In this document: positions 32,590 through 40,480 of the stretch, one piece after another | Layout: each line of letters begins with the position of its first letter | Position numbering within the stretch: position 1 is the stretch's first letter | From: Hymenobacter piscis | Lineage (GTDB): Bacteria > Bacteroidota > Bacteroidia > Cytophagales > Hymenobacteraceae | DNA length: 64,000 nucleotides | Direction: 5' to 3' | Assembly: GCF_018760735.1 (NCBI RefSeq) | Contig: NZ_JAHHZN010000003.1 | Coordinates: forward strand, 248,001 to 312,000 | Position numbers and translations under genes: made by a program | Notes under the pieces: model-generated | Told to the model about the DNA's origin: nothing | The model's database searches: none | What the model saw: the letters and a program-made list of their open reading frames with translations, nothing else

Positions 32590-32621
32590 CAGCGGAGGGA
32601 ATTCAAGTCGGAATACGGGCG

Positions 32622-32629
32622 CAAAAGTA
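32622..32629 (-). promoter_or_regulatory. -7 box TACTTTTG for valS
   Basis: CAAAAGTA on the plus strand reads TACTTTTG on the minus strand and lies 32 bases before the valS ATG at 32589. It fits TAnnTTTG. Confidence 0.6.
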
Positions 32630-32709
32630 GGCAATTCAGGCGGGGGCCGGAAATCGGTTGATGCGCAAGCGGCGGAGCCGGAAACCGGGCCGATGCGCCC
32701 CGGCGTCCG

Positions 32710-32717
32710 TATGTTTG
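32710..32717 (+). promoter_or_regulatory. -7 box TATGTTTG, leaderless aat
   Basis: TATGTTTG ends four bases before the aat ATG at 32722 (TATGTTTGCCCCATG). The transcript would begin at or near the start codon. Confidence 0.6.
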
Positions 32718-32721
32718 CCCC

Positions 32722-33408
32722 ATGCTGCTCCCCTTTCCCTCCGACCCCGATTCCGCCGCCGACGACACCCTGGAAGGATTGGTGCTGGCGGGCGGCCAGC
32801 CCACGGTCGAAAACCTGGTGGCCGCCTACAGCCGGGGCATTTTTCCGTGGCCGGTGCCGGAGTGGCCGGTGCTGCCCTGGTTCTGCCCGCCCCGGCGCGG
32901 TATTCTGCGACTGGAGCGTCTGCACGTGGGCCGCACGCTGGCGCGGGTGCAGCGGCAGTCATCCTGGCGCATTAGTTTCAACGAGGCCTTTGAGGCCGTT
33001 ATCGGGGCCTGTCGGCAGCAGCCCCGTCCCGGCCAGCCCGGCACCTGGATTACGCCCCAGCTGGTGCGCGGCTATGTCGCCCTGCACCGGGCCGGGTACG
33101 CACACAGCGTGGAAGTCTGGGACGGGCCCACCCTGGTGGGGGGCCTGTACGGGGTGGCCGTGCGGGGCGTGTTTGCGGGCGAGAGTATGTTCCATTCGCG
33201 CCCCAACGCTTCCAAGCTGGCGTTGCTGGCCCTGGCCGGCCACCTGCGCGGGCAGGGCACCGGCCTGCTCGATATTCAGCAGCTCACGCCCCATTTGGCC
33301 GCTCTGGGAGCCGAGGAAGTCAGCCGCCGGGCGTTTCTGCACCTGCTGGCCGGGGAGCAGGCCGCCGGCCGCACGCTGCTGTTTCCGCCTCCCCCGGAAA
33401 CACGATAA
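32722..33408 (+). CDS. aat: Leucyl/phenylalanyl-tRNA-protein transferase
   Basis: Aat adds Leu or Phe from aminoacyl-tRNA to N-terminal Arg or Lys, marking proteins for ClpS/ClpAP. The 228-residue protein (normal length) shows LVAAYSRGIFPWPVPEWPVLPWFCPPRRGIL, then VEVWDG..LVGGLYGVAVRGVFAGESMFH, and SNASKLAL-like NASKLALLALA, all family motifs. It is divergent from valS over about 130 bases. The promoter box sits four bases before the ATG. The protein is soluble. Confidence 0.94.
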   Translation: MLLPFPSDPDSAADDTLEGLVLAGGQPTVENLVAAYSRGIFPWPVPEWPVLPWFCPPRRGILRLERLHVGRTLARVQRQSSWRISFNEAFEAVIGACRQQPRPGQPGTWITPQLVRGYVALHRAGYAHSVEVWDGPTLVGGLYGVAVRGVFAGESMFHSRPNASKLALLALAGHLRGQGTGLLDIQQLTPHLAALGAEEVSRRAFLHLLAGEQAAGRTLLFPPPPETR

Positions 33409-33464
33409 GCCCCGCCGAGGCAGAGCTTAGGGTGTTTTCGGGGGGCCGAAGCCGGGGCGTTAAC

Positions 33465-33815
33465 CTACGCTTCCTGGTGCAGCCACTCTTTTTTGGCGGT
33501 CAGCTTTTCCTGCGACTCGCGGTAATCGGGGTCGTCCACGCAGCAGTCCACGGGGCAGACGGCGGCGCACTGGGGTTCCTCGTGGAAGCCCACGCACTCG
33601 GTGCACTTATCGGACACGATGTAGTAGTACTCGTCGGAAATCGGGGTTTGCGGGGCCACGCCCGACACCACCGCGCCGCCGTCCAGCTGCACTTCCTTCA
33701 GGCTGGTGCCGTCGGCCCAGCGCCAGGCGGCGCCGCCTTCGTAAATAGCGGTATTGGGGCATTCCGGTTCGCAGGCACCACAGTTGATGCACTCGTCGGT
33801 TATCATGATGGCCAT
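33465..33815 (-). CDS. Ferredoxin with two [4Fe-4S] clusters
   Basis: The 116-residue protein shows [20 protein letters not shown] at the N-terminus and [23 protein letters not shown] in the second half, with a longer second motif (CxxC, 8 residues, CxxxC) as in YfhL/Fdx-type ferredoxins of Bacteroidota and Proteobacteria. Insertions between the two motifs (about 30 residues) and an acidic tail are usual for this group. It carries single electrons in the cytosol. It is divergent from the acyl-CoA reductase at 33991, whose partner it might be, though no direct link is visible. Confidence 0.9.
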   Translation of the reverse strand: MAIMITDECINCGACEPECPNTAIYEGGAAWRWADGTSLKEVQLDGGAVVSGVAPQTPISDEYYYIVSDKCTECVGFHEEPQCAAVCPVDCCVDDPDYRESQEKLTAKKEWLHQEA

Positions 33816-33990
33816 AGCCTGGGGAGTCGTTAAGGGGTTGAAATCGGTGTGGCAAGGTACGCAATCTGCCGGGGGCAGGATGCCCCGGGGCGAAATTACG
33901 GATTACCCGTGCACAGTTGAGTAATTTCGGGCCGCCAATTTTTGTTTTCTGCTTCCGCTGCCTTTTCGCCCTTCTTCCCTCCCTGATAAG

Positions 33991-35016
33991 ATGCTGCACG
34001 CCGACCGCCTCGCCGCCTTCGTTGCCCTGGGCCAGCGCCTGGCCGCCCTGCTCACGCCCGCCTCTGCCGACGAGCTAACCGAACTCACGGCCCGCGCCCG
34101 CAACAACAACCCCTGGTTCGACGCGCCCAACGTGCGGGCCGCCCTCGATGGCATTGCCTACCTGTTGCGCGAGGAGCCCCTGCGCCAGTGGGCGGCCCGC
34201 TACCCGCCCGAGCCCGACGCGCCCCGGCCGGTGGGCGTGGTCATGGCCGGCAACATTCCGCTGGTGGGCTTCCACGATGCGCTGTGCGTGCTGCTGAGCG
34301 GGCACCGCCTGCTGGCCAAGCTCAGCCAGGACGATACCGTGCTCATGCGCTGGCTGCTGAACGAGCTGGTCCAGCTGGAGCCCCGCTTCGCCGAGGCCAT
34401 TCAGTTGGTGGAGCGCCTCAACGCAGCCGACGCCTTCATTGCCACCGGCTCCGACAACACGGCCCGCTACTTCGAGTACTATTTTGGCCGCAAGCCCCAC
34501 ATCATCCGCCGCAACCGCACCAGCCTGGCCGTGCTCACGGGCCGCGAGTCGGACCACGACCTGGGCCTGCTGGGCGAGGACATTTTCCGCTACTACGGCC
34601 TGGGCTGCCGCAACGTGAGCAAGCTCTACGCCCCCGTCGGCTACGATTTCACCCTCCTGCTCGATGCGCTGCAGCCCTGGCACCGGGTGCTGGAGCACAA
34701 CCGCTACCAGAACAACTACGACTACAACAAGAGCATTCTGCTGGTCAACCGCGTGCCTCACCTCGACTCCGGCTTCCTGCTGCTCACGCCCAGTGCCCAG
34801 CTGGTGTCTCCTATTTCGGTGCTTCACCACGGCGCCTACGCCAACGAGGTGGACCTGGCCGACCAGCTGACCGACGTGGCCGCCCAGACCCAGTGCCTGG
34901 TATCGGCCGGAGGACTCTACCCGGGCAGCTTTCCCTTCGGCAAGGCCCAGCAGCCCGGCCTCACCGATTACGCCGACGGCGTGGATACGATGGCATTTCT
35001 GGCCGGTTTGGAGTAG
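33991..35016 (+). CDS. LuxC-like acyl-CoA reductase
   Basis: The 341-residue protein resembles the LuxC/acyl-CoA reductase branch of the aldehyde dehydrogenase superfamily, which reduces fatty acyl-CoA or acyl-ACP to aldehyde with NADPH. Visible motifs are GVVMAGNIPLVGFHDALCVLLSGHRLLAKLSQ (nucleotide site), FIATGSDNTARYFEYYFGRKPHIIRRNRTS and the likely catalytic cysteine in YYGLGCRNVSKLYAP. The C-terminal YADGVDTMAFL is also conserved in the group. In Bacteroidota this gene often lies next to a 4Fe-4S ferredoxin, as here. Physiological product is uncertain. Confidence 0.85.
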   Translation: MLHADRLAAFVALGQRLAALLTPASADELTELTARARNNNPWFDAPNVRAALDGIAYLLREEPLRQWAARYPPEPDAPRPVGVVMAGNIPLVGFHDALCVLLSGHRLLAKLSQDDTVLMRWLLNELVQLEPRFAEAIQLVERLNAADAFIATGSDNTARYFEYYFGRKPHIIRRNRTSLAVLTGRESDHDLGLLGEDIFRYYGLGCRNVSKLYAPVGYDFTLLLDALQPWHRVLEHNRYQNNYDYNKSILLVNRVPHLDSGFLLLTPSAQLVSPISVLHHGAYANEVDLADQLTDVAAQTQCLVSAGGLYPGSFPFGKAQQPGLTDYADGVDTMAFLAGLE

Positions 35017-35154
35017 TCCGCGGCCCGGAAAGCCGGATGTTTTCGGTCAACGGCTGCTTTTGCGGGGTGAACACCGGGAAAACAATCGGCATTTTAATTG
35101 TATTTTAACATGTTAGATGGTATCTTTCCAATCCCACCAAATACCTTCTGCGTC

Positions 35155-35454
35155 ATGTTAGCTATTGAACAAAAAGCCGAAATAGTTGCCAAGGAAAACC
35201 TGCTTCAGTACCGCTTTGCGACCGAGGAAGTTCTCCCCTCAGTGGCGGACCGGCAGCTGCGACGTCACTCTGCCGAGCGCGCTACCACCCTCGGCAACGG
35301 CTACCACGGCAAAGTCAACATCTACTTCCGCACGGCGGAAGGAGCCACCAAATGCGTGCAGACGACCGTTTGGGCCACCGATGCTGACTTCCTGACTCTG
35401 AAGTCCGGCAGAGCCATTCCGCTGCGCTCCGTGCTGGGCTTCGATTTTCAGTAG
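35155..35454 (+). CDS. Small hypothetical protein, paralogue 1
   Basis: I set the start at ATG 35155 (99 residues) because the paralogue 256 bases downstream of this gene aligns from there; the frame extends to 35098. The conserved part reads RRHSAERATTLGNGYHGKVNIYFRTAEGATKCVQTTVWATDADFLTLKSGRAIPLRSVLGFDFQ. There is no signal peptide or membrane segment. Two beta-strand-rich modules (YHGKVNIYF and TTVWATDADFLTL) suggest a small beta-barrel or OB/Tudor-like fold, which I cannot prove. I do not recognise the family. Confidence 0.75.
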   Translation: MLAIEQKAEIVAKENLLQYRFATEEVLPSVADRQLRRHSAERATTLGNGYHGKVNIYFRTAEGATKCVQTTVWATDADFLTLKSGRAIPLRSVLGFDFQ

Positions 35455-35503
35455 CCGCCGGCCCATCGGTATTACTTCGCACCTGCAACTTGAACTTATC
35501 CTA

Positions 35504-35537
35504 GTCCGCCCATCCTACCGAAAGATGGGCGGGCTTT
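35504..35537 (+). terminator. Terminator after paralogue 1
   Basis: GTCCGCCCATC pairs with GATGGGCGGG(CT), followed by TT. It lies between the two paralogues. Confidence 0.75.
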
Positions 35538-35709
35538 ACGGGTTTTCACGGGCTGTATCACTATACCCATATCGGATACAACGCCGCAGCAGACGGCCAC
35601 TGGAATCAGGCCTGGTTTTGGATAACCATCGGGGGCGGCCACTGCGTACACTGGCTGCCTCTATTTCATTGCTCCTGCGCGCAGGAAACCCACATTACCG
35701 ACTCCGACC

Positions 35710-36021
35710 ATGATACCCGAACTCAAACCAACGGATGCGTCCGTTGAAACCGTCGCCAAAGAGCAGATTCCTGACCTGCGCTTTGCTTCCCACGATGTCC
35801 TCACCGATCCGGTGGCCCTGCAGCGCCGCCGCTACGACGCCGAGCGCGCCGCCACCCTGGGCAACGCCTACCACGGCAAGCTCGACATCTACTTCCAGAC
35901 CGCCGACGGCGCCACCAAGCGCGTGTATACCACCGTCTGGGCCACCCACCAGGATTACCTCACCCTCAAATCGGGTATTGCCCTGCCCTTGCGCGCCGTC
36001 CTGAGTTTCGATTTTTACTAA
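35710..36021 (+). CDS. Small hypothetical protein, paralogue 2
   Basis: This 103-residue protein is a tandem paralogue of the one at 35155: both share YDAERAATLGNAYHGKLDIYFQTADGATKRVYTTVWATHQDYLTLKSGIALPLRAVLSFDFY, differing mainly at the N-terminus. The two genes have separate terminators, so they are probably transcribed separately after a duplication. It is soluble with no catalytic signature. Strong conservation between copies (roughly half of residues identical) supports real coding function. Function unknown. Confidence 0.78.
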   Translation: MIPELKPTDASVETVAKEQIPDLRFASHDVLTDPVALQRRRYDAERAATLGNAYHGKLDIYFQTADGATKRVYTTVWATHQDYLTLKSGIALPLRAVLSFDFY

Positions 36022-36045
36022 GGCGTCACAGCCCCCTGATACGGC

Positions 36046-36084
36046 CAAAAGCCGCCGCTCCGGACCAGGGCGGCGGCTTTTTGG
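36046..36084 (+). terminator. Terminator after paralogue 2
   Basis: AAAAGCCGCCGC pairs with GCGGCGGCTTTTT around a nine-base loop and is followed by a T run. It also faces the convergent nucleoside phosphorylase gene. Confidence 0.8.
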
Positions 36085-36119
36085 TTCGGCGCGGGGGCGC
36101 GGCAACCCGACGAAACCTG

Positions 36120-36992
36120 CTAAATGCGGTCCAGGGTTTTGATGATGAGGTCGTTGACGATGTCGTCGGCATTGGCGGCGAATTCGCCGGTGGTGCGGTT
36201 GGCCACAATGGCGTTCAACGACAGCACCTCGTGGCCCAGCATGCGGCCCAGAGCGTAGTAGCCGGCCGTTTCCATCTCGAAGTTAGTGAGGCGGAACTCG
36301 CCCTCGGCGCTCTGGTGGCGGAACTGCTGGTAGGCTTCAATGAGATGGGGCAGGCGCAGATCCAGGCGCAGCACCCGGCCCTGGGGGCCGTAAAAGCCGG
36401 GGCAGGTGAGCGTGTTGCCACTCAGCATATCAAAGCCCACCTGCTCGCGCAGCAGGTCGGAGCCGCGCACGCAGTACGGGCGGTAGGGCAGTTGCAGGGC
36501 CTGCTGAATGCCGGTAGCCACCTCTACTTCCAGGCCGGTTTCCACCAGCGGGTAAAACTGCATCAGCGAATCGAGGCCCACGGCGTGCTCAGAAGCCAGC
36601 AGAGAGCCCACCGGCACATCGGCCTGCAGGGAGCCGCTGGTGCCCACCCGGATGATGCGCAGGCTGATGTGCTCTTCGCGCGGGCGCGCTTCCCGGGTCA
36701 CGAAATCCACGTTCACCAGCGCATCAAGCTCATTCATCAGAATGTCGATGTTGTCGGTGCCCATGCCCGTGCTGATCACGGTGATGCGCTTGCCCTTGTA
36801 ATAGCCCACGTGCGTGACGAATTCGCGCTTGTGGATTTTGGTTTCGATGGAATCGAAGTGCTGGCTTACGGAAGGCACGCGCTCCGGGTCGCCGACCGTG
36901 ATGATGGTGTCCGAAATGTGGTCGGGCAGCAGGTTGAGGTGGTAGACGCTGCCGTCCTTGTTGAGGATCAGCTCCGATTCGGCGATGGGCAT
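36120..36992 (-). CDS. Nucleoside phosphorylase (uridine phosphorylase-like)
   Basis: The 290-residue enzyme belongs to the NP-I family, which splits nucleosides with phosphate to base and ribose-1-phosphate in salvage. It shows ITVGDPERV, STGMGTDNIDILMNEL, IRVGTSGSLQ and FEMETAGYYALGRMLGHE in place. The length and GDPERV start are typical of the Bacteroidota nucleoside phosphorylase. Substrate (uridine or purine nucleoside) is not decided by these motifs. It follows the TrhO gene in the same direction but a REP-like palindrome separates them. Confidence 0.86.
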   Translation of the reverse strand: MPIAESELILNKDGSVYHLNLLPDHISDTIITVGDPERVPSVSQHFDSIETKIHKREFVTHVGYYKGKRITVISTGMGTDNIDILMNELDALVNVDFVTREARPREEHISLRIIRVGTSGSLQADVPVGSLLASEHAVGLDSLMQFYPLVETGLEVEVATGIQQALQLPYRPYCVRGSDLLREQVGFDMLSGNTLTCPGFYGPQGRVLRLDLRLPHLIEAYQQFRHQSAEGEFRLTNFEMETAGYYALGRMLGHEVLSLNAIVANRTTGEFAANADDIVNDLIIKTLDRI

Positions 36993-37040
36993 GGGTGGGG
37001 ATTTTAAGTATTGGGAAAGGATGTGTTACGCAAAAAAGCA

Positions 37041-37132
37041 ACTGTCATCCTGAGCGAAGCGAAAGATCTTTGTGGAAGGCAGCATCAGAAGATACGTTCT
37101 ACACAGATCCTTCGCTCCGCCCAGGATGACAG
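37041..37132. repeat. REP-like palindrome, GTCATCCTGAGCG core
   Basis: CTGTCATCCTGAGCGAAGCG at the left faces ...CTTCGCTCCGCCCAGGATGACAG at the right with AAGATCTT/AGATCCTT inside. Word repeats outside the core are not evident in this copy. It separates trhO and the phosphorylase, both on the minus strand. Confidence 0.82.
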
Positions 37133-37150
37133 GTTCGGGCAAATTCTTGG

Positions 37151-38104
37151 TTACAAGCCCGGGGCCCGGTAAGAAATCAGTCCTTGCTCGGGACTGTAGT
37201 GGTTGCTGAGTTTGGGGTAGGTGCCGGTGCCATCGTAGGGGCGCTTGGCGGGGTGCTGCTGGCAGGCCGGGGAGCAGGCGCCCTCCAGCTCGTCGGCGCA
37301 GGCTTCGCACAGGGGCAGGTGGGCGTTGCAGTGCGGGTTGGCGCAGTTCACCATGCGGCTGCTGAGCGTGTGGCAGTGGTGGCACTCACTGATAACGGAG
37401 GGGTTGACGGTGTTCACGTCCACGGCCACGCGGCCATCAAAAACGTAGCACTTGCCCTCGAAATCCTCGCCGCCGGCCTCCAGACCGTACTTGATGATGC
37501 CGCCGTGGAGCTGGTACACGTTCTCGAAGCCCTGCTCCAGCAAAAAGGCCGAGGCCTTCTCGCACTTAATGCCGCCGGTGCAGTACGTGAGCACCTTTTT
37601 ATCCTTGTACTGGGCCAGCTCGGCCACCTTGGCCGGGAACTCACGGAAGTTCTCAATGTCCAGGGTTACGGCATTCTTGAAACGGCCCAGCTCGTGCTCG
37701 TAGTCGGAGCGCACGTCGAGCACCACCACGTCGGGCTGGTCCTTGAGGTCCTTGAACTCCTGGGGCGAGAGGTGGATGCCGGTGCGCTCGTAGGGCTTGA
37801 TGTCGGGCAGGCCCACGTGCACAATTTCGGGCTTCACGCGCACGTGCAGTTTCTGGAAGGTGTGGGCCGGGGCCTCTTCCACCTTGAACTCCAGGCTGGC
37901 AAAGCGCGCATCGGCCTTCACCAGGCGCATGTACTCCTCACAATCGGCCCGCCGGCCCGAAACCGTGCCGTTCAGGCCCTCGGGCGCCACAATAATGCGG
38001 CCCAGCAGGTTCAGTTGCAGGCAGAGCCGGTGGTGCTCCTCCCGAAACTGCTCCGGGTTTTCGAGCGGCGTGTAGCAGTAGTAAAGCAGAACGAGGTAAT
38101 CCAT
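37151..38104 (-). CDS. trhO: tRNA uridine(34) hydroxylase TrhO (rhodanese-like)
   Basis: TrhO forms 5-hydroxyuridine at position 34 of tRNAs. From ATG 38104 the protein has 317 residues: an N-terminal acylphosphatase-like domain (LVLLYYCYTPLENPEQF), the rhodanese domain with active cysteine in VLTYCTGGIKCEKAS, and a C-terminal cysteine-rich zinc domain (CHHCHTLSSRMVNCANPHC, then CEACADELEGACSPACQQ). The CTGGIKCE signature is diagnostic of the YceA/TrhO group. The TTG four codons upstream is less likely. Function in tRNA modification is well supported by family. Confidence 0.92.
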   Translation of the reverse strand: MDYLVLLYYCYTPLENPEQFREEHHRLCLQLNLLGRIIVAPEGLNGTVSGRRADCEEYMRLVKADARFASLEFKVEEAPAHTFQKLHVRVKPEIVHVGLPDIKPYERTGIHLSPQEFKDLKDQPDVVVLDVRSDYEHELGRFKNAVTLDIENFREFPAKVAELAQYKDKKVLTYCTGGIKCEKASAFLLEQGFENVYQLHGGIIKYGLEAGGEDFEGKCYVFDGRVAVDVNTVNPSVISECHHCHTLSSRMVNCANPHCNAHLPLCEACADELEGACSPACQQHPAKRPYDGTGTYPKLSNHYSPEQGLISYRAPGL

Positions 38105-38112
38105 CTTCCGAA

Positions 38113-38197
38113 TCAAGAATTAAGAATCGAGAAGTAAGAAGTAACGGTCGTACCAGCGCAACTTGGCCAGCCTTGTCAATTCTTACTTCTCAATTGC
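38113..38197. repeat. Composite palindrome, AATTAAGAA/GAAGTAA words
   Basis: GAATTAAGAATCGAGAAGTAAGAA at the left faces CAATTCTTACTTCTCAATT at the right. It starts nine bases before the ATG of trhO (minus strand) and reaches near the end of the acyltransferase gene. Confidence 0.72.
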
Positions 38198-38200
38198 TAC

Positions 38201-38833
38201 CTAAACCTTAGCCGCTGGGTTGCCAAATACGGTCTGGCCGGCGGGAACGTCGGCCACCACGACGGAGCCGGCACCCACGCGGGCTTTGGCCCCGATTTTC
38301 ACGCCGGCCACCACAATGGCACCGGCCCCGATGAAGGCCAGCTCGCCCACCTGCACGTTGGCGTTGAGGATGGCCCCCGCGCCCAGCTGGGCATAGTCGC
38401 CCACTTCGGCCTTTACCTCCACTACGGCGTTTGCGCCCAGAATGCAGCCGTCGCCGAGCTTGGCCGTGCCGGCTACCACGGCGTTGGCCCCGATGAGGTT
38501 GCCGTGGCCCAGCCAGGCGTGGGCCGATACGCTGGCCCGCTGGTGAATGGCATTGACGGGAGCCACGGTGTATTCTTCGCGCAGCATGTTGGTAAGGCTG
38601 CGGCGGCTGGCCGTGTCCTCGGTGGCCACGAATACCTCGCACTTTTTGCCCAACAGCTTGAGCAGCTCCTTGTCGTCGGTGTTGCCCATCACGGGCACGT
38701 CGTTGAGCTCGGTGCCCTGGAGGGCGGCCTCATCGTCGAGCAGGCAGTACACTACTACGTCGTTGCTCTGGAAGGCATCGAGGGCGGCGGTGCCCACGGC
38801 CTGCGCGCCCAGAATGATTACGGGGTTTTCCAT
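38201..38833 (-). CDS. NeuD-family hexapeptide acyltransferase
   Basis: From ATG 38833 the protein has 210 residues. An N-terminal Rossmann-like part (PVIILGAQAVGTAALDAFQ) precedes a left-handed beta-helix of hexapeptide repeats (VSAHAWLGHGNLIGANAVVAGTAKLGDGCILGANAVV...). This matches the NeuD/PglD family, whose members acetylate UDP-sugars or sialic acids for surface glycans. The catalytic histidine of PglD is not obvious, so acceptor and acyl donor are uncertain. A TATCTTTG box lies 51 bases upstream. The upstream spacer holds a large palindrome. Confidence 0.82.
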   Translation of the reverse strand: MENPVIILGAQAVGTAALDAFQSNDVVVYCLLDDEAALQGTELNDVPVMGNTDDKELLKLLGKKCEVFVATEDTASRRSLTNMLREEYTVAPVNAIHQRASVSAHAWLGHGNLIGANAVVAGTAKLGDGCILGANAVVEVKAEVGDYAQLGAGAILNANVQVGELAFIGAGAIVVAGVKIGAKARVGAGSVVVADVPAGQTVFGNPAAKV

Positions 38834-38883
38834 ACTATTAAAAAACGGCCGCGAGGGCCGATGGGGAATGGCGAAAGTAAAGC

Positions 38884-38891
38884 GCAAAGAT
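38884..38891 (-). promoter_or_regulatory. -7 box TATCTTTG for the acyltransferase gene
   Basis: CAAAGATA on the plus strand reads TATCTTTG on the minus strand, fitting TAnnTTTG, 50 bases before ATG 38833. Confidence 0.6.
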
Positions 38892-38932
38892 ACGGGCCTT
38901 GTTTTTATCGGGGTCCGGTGTCTGGTTGTTGG

Positions 38933-39099
38933 TTGTTGGTTGTTGGTTGTTAAAGAAAGAACGTCATTCCGAGCGGAGCCGAGAAATCTCGCGGGCTGAC
39001 GTTGCTGAAGTAATCTGCTGATAGGGTGCCAACCCGGCGTCAGCCCGCGAGATTCCTCGGCTCCGCTCGGAATGACGTCCCTTTCTCCTGCTATTAACC
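38933..39099. repeat. Composite palindrome: GGTTGTT heptamers and REP-like core
   Basis: Tandem GGTTGTT words lead into a 23-bp perfect arm pair (38961-38983 with 39056-39078) that starts ACGTCATTCCGAGCGG. The internal part contains CTCGCGGGCTGACG and its inverted copy CGTCAGCCCGCGAG. The right outer arm (TATTAACC) is short. It lies upstream of the acyltransferase gene and ends seven bases before the stop of the membrane gene. Confidence 0.88.
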
Positions 39100-39106
39100 G
39101 CTCCCA

Positions 39107-40417
39107 CTAGAAAATCCGGCGGACCAGCCACCGGAGCAGGCGGGCGGCGTACTCGTTTTGCAGCAGCAGCAGCACCAGAAAGGGCAGAAAGCTGACCCGG
39201 TACCGGTTGAGCGTGCCCAGGTTGGGGGTGCTCAGGCCCAGCAGCGCGGCCAGAATCAGGCAGTACAGGAGCAGCGCCAGCACCAGGGCAAACGGCAGTT
39301 GCCCGGGCCGGCCGCGCCCGACGGCCACCACCGCCAGCAGCAGCAGCGCCAGCAGCGCCAGGTTTTCCAGGCCTGCAATAGCGTAGAGCGCCGACCGGCC
39401 TTCCCAGGGCCAGGGCCGGGTAAGAGTATTGAATACGGCCCGGGGCGCGTGCTCCACCACGCTGGCGGTGGTAGGGCGCAGGTCAGGGTACACCAGGTGC
39501 GGGCGGTTGCGGGAAGTTTTGAGCAGGCTGCTGTAATTGCGCTGGAGCTGGGAGGTAAATTTATTGGCCCGGAACAGCGGACTAACCTCCCCGGCAACCC
39601 AGGCCCCACCACTCAGCAGGGCCAGCAGCAGGGCCGTTTGGGTCCAGCGGCTGCGGGCCGCGCCCAGGTGCTGCAGGGTGCGCGTGAAGCCCAAACCAAC
39701 CAGATTTCCAAAGAGCACGACGGCAAAAAAGTAGCGCATCTTGAAATGCAGGAGCGCGACTCCCAGCAACCCCGCCACCGCCCGCCACCGCCGGGTAGCC
39801 GGCCCGTAGGCTAGGTACACCACCAGCGCCAGCACCAGCGCCCCGCTACCCACCAGCAGACTTTCCTTGGTCAGTCCGGAGGTCCAGTACACCACCGTGG
39901 GCCAGGTCAGAAACGCCCCTACCCCCGCCCCCGCCGGGGCCAGCGGCCACCGCAGCCGCAGCTGACGCACCAGCTCCCAGCACCCCACGAAGCTGAACAT
40001 GGACAGATAAAGCCCGTTGAGCGCCGCCGTGCCCAGACTGGCCAGATTGAAAATCGACAGCAGCTTGATCAGGAAGAGCGTGTTCGAGAACCCGTGAAAG
40101 ACCAGGGCCTGCCCCTGCCAGTGAAACGCATCCGCAAACAGCATCCGCCCCCACTGCCCCGGGGCATGCCAGAGCTGGTCGGTCAGGCGGCCCGACCAGT
40201 ACTGAAAGTAACGGCCATCGTCACTGAGCAGCCATACCGAAAGGGCCGTAGCCCCCAGCTTGAGCACCAGCGTAGGCAGCACCCAGCGGCCGATGCCGGA
40301 TAATTGCCGCATCCGGGGCAACCAGCGCAGCAGCAGCCAGAGCAAGCCGGCGTTAAGCCATAAGGCAAGAAGAATTTCGGGCAGCAAAGGGTAACGTTGA
40401 AGAACGTGAGGCAGCAA
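39107..40417 (-). CDS. Polytopic inner-membrane protein, unknown function
   Basis: The 436-residue protein has about ten predicted membrane segments, for example EILLALWLNAGLLWLLLRWL and LALLALLLLAVVAVG. Two longer soluble loops contain DGRYFQYWSGRLTDQLWH and RPHLVYPDLRPTTASVVEH; the loops carry DGxxY-like and WTSGLTKESLL motifs reminiscent of EpsG/Wzy or glycosyltransferase-39-like proteins. The first codon is TTG at 40417; an ATG start would remove the first membrane segment. It may be a polysaccharide polymerase or transporter, but no pathway neighbour supports this. Not assigned. Confidence 0.65.
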   Translation of the reverse strand: MLPHVLQRYPLLPEILLALWLNAGLLWLLLRWLPRMRQLSGIGRWVLPTLVLKLGATALSVWLLSDDGRYFQYWSGRLTDQLWHAPGQWGRMLFADAFHWQGQALVFHGFSNTLFLIKLLSIFNLASLGTAALNGLYLSMFSFVGCWELVRQLRLRWPLAPAGAGVGAFLTWPTVVYWTSGLTKESLLVGSGALVLALVVYLAYGPATRRWRAVAGLLGVALLHFKMRYFFAVVLFGNLVGLGFTRTLQHLGAARSRWTQTALLLALLSGGAWVAGEVSPLFRANKFTSQLQRNYSSLLKTSRNRPHLVYPDLRPTTASVVEHAPRAVFNTLTRPWPWEGRSALYAIAGLENLALLALLLLAVVAVGRGRPGQLPFALVLALLLYCLILAALLGLSTPNLGTLNRYRVSFLPFLVLLLLQNEYAARLLRWLVRRIF

Positions 40418-40480
40418 GTTACAAGTCGTGGGCTGCCTGAGCGAACCGGCTGCTCCTGGCTTGTGCTTCCCGGCTCCGGC

